Source: Chamaecyparis obtusa (taxonomy: Eukaryota; Streptophyta; Pinopsida; Cupressales; Cupressaceae). Taken from it: DNA of 64,000 bases. A program made the translations under genes and the position numbers. The DNA lies in NCBI GenBank assembly GCA_027943335.1, contig BSBK01008425.1, forward strand, positions 310,001 through 374,000, written 5' to 3'. The notes beneath the pieces were generated by a model, which was not told the origin of the DNA, searched no databases, and saw nothing but the letters and a program-made list of their open reading frames with translations. Below are positions 61,121 to 64,000 of the stretch, piece after piece; the stretch's first letter is position 1, and every line of letters starts with the position of its first letter.

Positions 61121-61840
61121 TCACAAAATGAAGTAGCCATTGTTGATATTTTTTTTTCTTCTCTTCCAACACCTTGCTGGAACAAGTATCCACTGCTGAC
61201 AATATTCTTCTGTAATCAACTTCATCCAAGTGTAACTCTCATTCTCCTCCAATCTTGTACGATCTAATGCATCTATAATAAAATATGTAATTCCATACAA
61301 ATCTTCTTTTTCATACCAAACATCACTTGCAAGGTCCTCATATAAACCATCATCATTATCTTTCAAATTCATCTCAAAGTTAGCATCCCATGATTCATAA
61401 GAATTTACCTCATTCATATCTTCATATTTGATTTCTTCTTTCATGTCTTCAACAAGGCATGTAACAACTTCCTTCCTTTGACCTCCAACCAAGGTATTCC
61501 ACTCTTCCTCGACTACTACAATCTTCATTAATAAATCATCTTCATCAATTGCAGGTTCATGAATCTTCTCATCTTCATGCTCATCCTCTTCTTTTTTACC
61601 ACATGCATGATACTCCACTTTATCTTCTATCTTCCCTGCATCCAAAGAATTGTCATCCTCTCTTTGAATCACTCTTCTCTTTTTCAGCTCCACTTCTAAT
61701 TCAGACACTTGCTTCTTCAAATCTAGTATTGCAACTCTTATCTCTTCTTGATATCTCTCTTTAATTTTCTCAAGTCTAGGAATTCTAAGAATCCATCCAA
61801 TCACAAAAGTCATCTTCTTCTTTCTCTTCTTCATACTCAT
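61121..61840 (-). CDS. Element E ORF, 239 aa, uncharacterised acidic coiled-coil protein
   Basis: Intact from ATG 61840, about 90 bases after the primer site, to a stop at 61121: the gag position. The first 60 residues are basic and coiled-coil-like (KKQVSELEVELKKRR). The middle is very acidic (GKKEEDEHEDEKIHEPAIDE). The C-terminal third is rich in Trp, Tyr and acidic residues and ends with a basic cluster (CWKRRKKN). It has no zinc knuckle, protease or RT motif. I do not recognise a family. It is the only full-length open ORF of an element in this window, apart from the first Tat-N gag ORF. It could be a divergent gag, a captured host sequence or a lineage-specific protein. No function is claimed. 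Confidence 0.6.
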   Translation of the reverse strand: MSMKKRKKKMTFVIGWILRIPRLEKIKERYQEEIRVAILDLKKQVSELEVELKKRRVIQREDDNSLDAGKIEDKVEYHACGKKEEDEHEDEKIHEPAIDEDDLLMKIVVVEEEWNTLVGGQRKEVVTCLVEDMKEEIKYEDMNEVNSYESWDANFEMNLKDNDDGLYEDLASDVWYEKEDLYGITYFIIDALDRTRLEENESYTWMKLITEEYCQQWILVPARCWKRRKKNINNGYFIL

Positions 61841-61928
61841 GTCCTCTTAAGAAAAACCTCACCCAACCCAAGGTTCTGGTGCAAACTGTCTCATGCTCGG
61901 TGATTTGTCTACACACTCAGGAACTTCT

Positions 61929-61940
61929 GCTCTGATACCA
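61929..61940 (-). other. Primer-binding site of element E
   Basis: On the element strand TGGTATCAGAGC is exact, one base from the 5' LTR. Confidence 0.9.
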
Positions 61941-61941
61941 C

Positions 61942-62654
61942 TGATGAAGGGCCACACCACCCATACCAACTCATAACCAAATACATAGCAACATGGAGAT
62001 AAAGAGAAGACAAAATGCTTTACAAATCATACATTAATACTTGAAAATATTTACAACTTGAGAGATCTTACAACATGAGAGATCTTACATCCTCAAAGCT
62101 TACAATCCAAGAACTTACAACTTGAGAGCTTCTTCCCCAATACAAGATCCTACAACTTGAGCTTGCAATGTGAGAGCTTGAACTCCAAAAGCTTCAAATT
62201 GAGAGTTTCTTCTCCAATAGGAGATTCTACAACTTGAGAGCTTGCTTATGAATGCTCCTTTGCCTTCTTTATATAGGCATTTACCACCTAAGATATTACA
62301 ACACAACTAATGTGGGATAAAAGATAGATACAATTACCTTGATACAAATATTAAATACCCACCCAATTAATATTTAGCACCACCATATGGGCTAATTAGA
62401 AAATTACATTGCCTTTGTGGGCCAATAAAAAAATAGAAAGTTGTAACTACCTAGCTACAAATTTCTAAAATGCCACCTACACACCTCGATAAATGAAATG
62501 ATTTTTGTTTTATTTTATTTTATTTTTATTTTCCACCTATGCACCTTGGTAAACGAAATAAATTTTTTTTTTCTTTTTCTTCTTCTCTTTTTTTTTTTTC
62601 TTCTCTTTTTTTTTCTCATTTTCATCACTTTCTCTCTCCATTTTTTTTTTATCA
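61942..62654 (-). repeat. 5' LTR of element E
   Basis: 713 bp, matching 60330-61044 with scattered differences (about five in the first 120 bases). TATA box near 62267-62278. Confidence 0.88.
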
Positions 62655-62671
62655 TGCCCCCTTTTATTTTG

Positions 62672-64000
62672 GATCTGTAATAACCTATCCTTTGATAGTT
62701 TTTATTTCAACATAATCAATGTCAAATTTACTTAAGAGCATGACCCATTTGGCTAATCTACCCGTGAGGGAAGCTTTGCTTAGTAGGTATTTTAGTGGAT
62801 CAATCTTAGCTATTAATTGCGTGGTATGAGCCAACATATAATGTCTCAGTTTCTATGATGCAAAGATCACAACTAGACAAGCTTTTTCAATCATAGAATA
62901 ATTCTTTTCGTATGCCACCAATGTTCTACTGATATAGTATATAGCTCTTTCTTTCTTGTTTTCATCATGCTGTGCAAGCAATGCCCCTAGTGATGTATCT
63001 GTAGCAGAGACATATAAGATCAAAGGCTTCCCTTGAATGGGAGGCATCAAGATAGGAAGATTTGATAGATATTTCTTGATATGATTAAAATTCTTTTCAC
63101 ATTCCTCATTCGATGCAAATGTCACACCTTTATGTAATATCTTTGTAAAAGGTTGTGATATGTCTACAAGCTATGATATGAAACACCTGATATATTGTAC
63201 TCTCCCTTGTAATGTTCTCATTTGACTAATATTCTTCAGGGGTTGCATCTCCATTATAGCCTTTACTTTAGCTAGATCAACTTTAATGCCCTTCTTTGAA
63301 ACTATGTATCCTAAGAGCTTTCCAGAAGTGACACCAAAAGCACACTTCTTAGGATTTAGTCTGAGACTAAATATTTCCATTCTATCTAGTATCTTGCTCA
63401 AGTCATTTAGATGTTTAGCTTTAATCATAGATTTTTCTAAAGTATCATCAACATAATCCTCCATAGTTCAGTGCATCATGTCATGAAAAATAGGTGTCAT
63501 AGCTCTCTGATATGTAGCACCATCATTCTTAAGCCTAAATGGCATGACATTCTAGCAGAAGGTACCCCATGCACATGTGAAAGTAGTTTTCTCTTGATCC
63601 TCTGGAGCAATTTTTATTTGATTATATCTAGAGAAACCATCTATTAAAGAATACATCTTGAAACCCACAGTCATGTCCACTATCATATCAATGTTAGGTA
63701 GTGGAAAATCATCCTTAGGGCATCCTTTTTTTACATCTCTAAAATTGGTGCATACTCGTATTGATTTATTTAGTTTTGAAATAGGTACAATATTAGAGAT
63801 CCATTCAGCATAGTCAATAACATGGATGAATCTGACTTTTAGTAGCTTCTCTAATTCAACTTTTACCAAGAGTGCAACATGTGGATGCATCTTTCTCAAT
63901 TTTTGCTTAACAGTTTTAACATTTAGAGCTATAGACAAATGGTGCATTATAAGATCAGGCTCCAACCCTAGCATATCTAAATATTTCCATGCAAAGTTGA
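62672..64000 (-). pseudogene. Tat-2 reverse transcriptase and RNase H, cut by window edge
   Basis: One minus-strand frame from base 64000 to element E. RT starts with AWKYLDMLGLEPDLIMHHLS (63940-64000), then LNKSIRVCTNFRDVKKGCPKDDF and SLIDGFSRYNQIKI. The catalytic motif is YVDDTLEKS near 63455, followed by the thumb (GRVQYIRCFIS) and RNase H (LILYVSATDTSLGALLAQ; AIYYISRTLVAYEKNY), reaching GRLAKWVMLLSKFDIDYVE near 62740. Stops interrupt it near 63549, 63465, 63168 and 62850. The YVDD pair is intact. Protease and gag lie beyond the edge. Confidence 0.9.

Larger units (their letters stand above)
60330..62671 (-). mobile_element. Element E: short LTR retrotransposon with a non-gag-like ORF
   Basis: LTRs are 60330-61044 and 61942-62654 (about 715 bp each, TG...CA on the element strand). 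An exact initiator-Met primer site lies at 61929-61940, and the polypurine tract is at 61045-61061. A 239-aa ORF sits between. It lies inside Tat-2 between RNase H and the extra RNase H. The 17-base polypurine sequence also occurs outside the right LTR (62655-62671). No clean five-base target duplication is seen. Removing 60330-62671 (2342 bp) restores a plausible Tat-2 frame. Confidence 0.85.
51695..64000 (-). mobile_element. Tat-2: Tat-type gypsy element, continues past right edge
   Basis: 3' LTR 51695-52946, polypurine tract, antisense plant-mobile-domain ORF, integrase, extra RNase H, then RNase H and RT up to base 64000. Order on the element strand is RT, RNase H, extra RNase H, integrase, then the ORF pointing backwards. 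Tat elements are known for extra ORFs of this sort, in sense or antisense. Gag, protease and the 5' LTR are outside the window. Inserted into Tat-1 integrase. Interrupted by element E. Confidence 0.88.

Noticed and set aside
1..64000. Any host gene or RNA gene
   Set aside because: Every long coding signal maps to a retroelement. I saw no tRNA or rRNA-like sequence beyond primer-site matches.

Overview
This window is plant nuclear DNA made almost entirely of LTR retrotransposons. It contains at least eight elements of the Ty1/copia and Ty3/gypsy (Tat and chromovirus) superfamilies, most of them nested inside one another. I found no cellular gene, rRNA, tRNA, CRISPR array or bacterial-type operon. 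Plant-type copia primer sites (TGGTATCAGAGC-like), chromodomain gypsy elements, Tat elements with a second RNase H, and a plant mobile domain ORF all point to a large, repeat-rich plant genome. A gymnosperm is plausible, but the sequence does not prove it.

Layout, outermost first. (1) Bases 1-1240 are the minus-strand remains of a Tat gag-protease (Tat-0). (2) Tat-1 (+) starts with a putative LTR ending near 3568, a primer site at 3573, gag at 4027-6780, and continues at 48562-51694 with protease, an extra RNase H, RT, RNase H and the start of integrase. (3) Tat-1 is split by a copia element, Copia-G (minus, 6786-48556, target duplication tgaga). It carries a gag with four CCHC knuckles and a ~918-codon extra ORF, but no pol. 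(4) Inside Copia-G are two copies of one autonomous-type copia family in opposite orientation: Copia-A (minus, 11283-18444, duplication ctcct) and Copia-B (plus, 18496-25609, duplication aatag). (5) Also inside Copia-G, in its gag, is a probable solo LTR (26198-26649 plus 46122-46622). That LTR is split by a gag-protease-only Tat-like element, Tat-N (minus, 26650-46121). Tat-N is itself split by a chromovirus with 4.1-kb LTRs (minus, 28520-40194, duplication agtca). (6) From 51695 to beyond the right edge lies Tat-2 (minus), inserted in the Tat-1 integrase. It has a 3' LTR, an antisense plant-mobile-domain ORF, integrase, the extra RNase H, RNase H and RT. A small LTR element, E (60330-62671), interrupts it and carries one intact 239-aa ORF.

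The gypsy and copia polyproteins are all broken by stops, frameshifts or deletions, so nothing here looks autonomous. Several elements (Copia-G, Tat-N, the chromovirus, E) look like non-autonomous passengers that would depend on proteins from relatives. The element boundaries rest on matching LTR ends, target duplications, primer and polypurine tracts, and on host reading frames that continue across insertion points.
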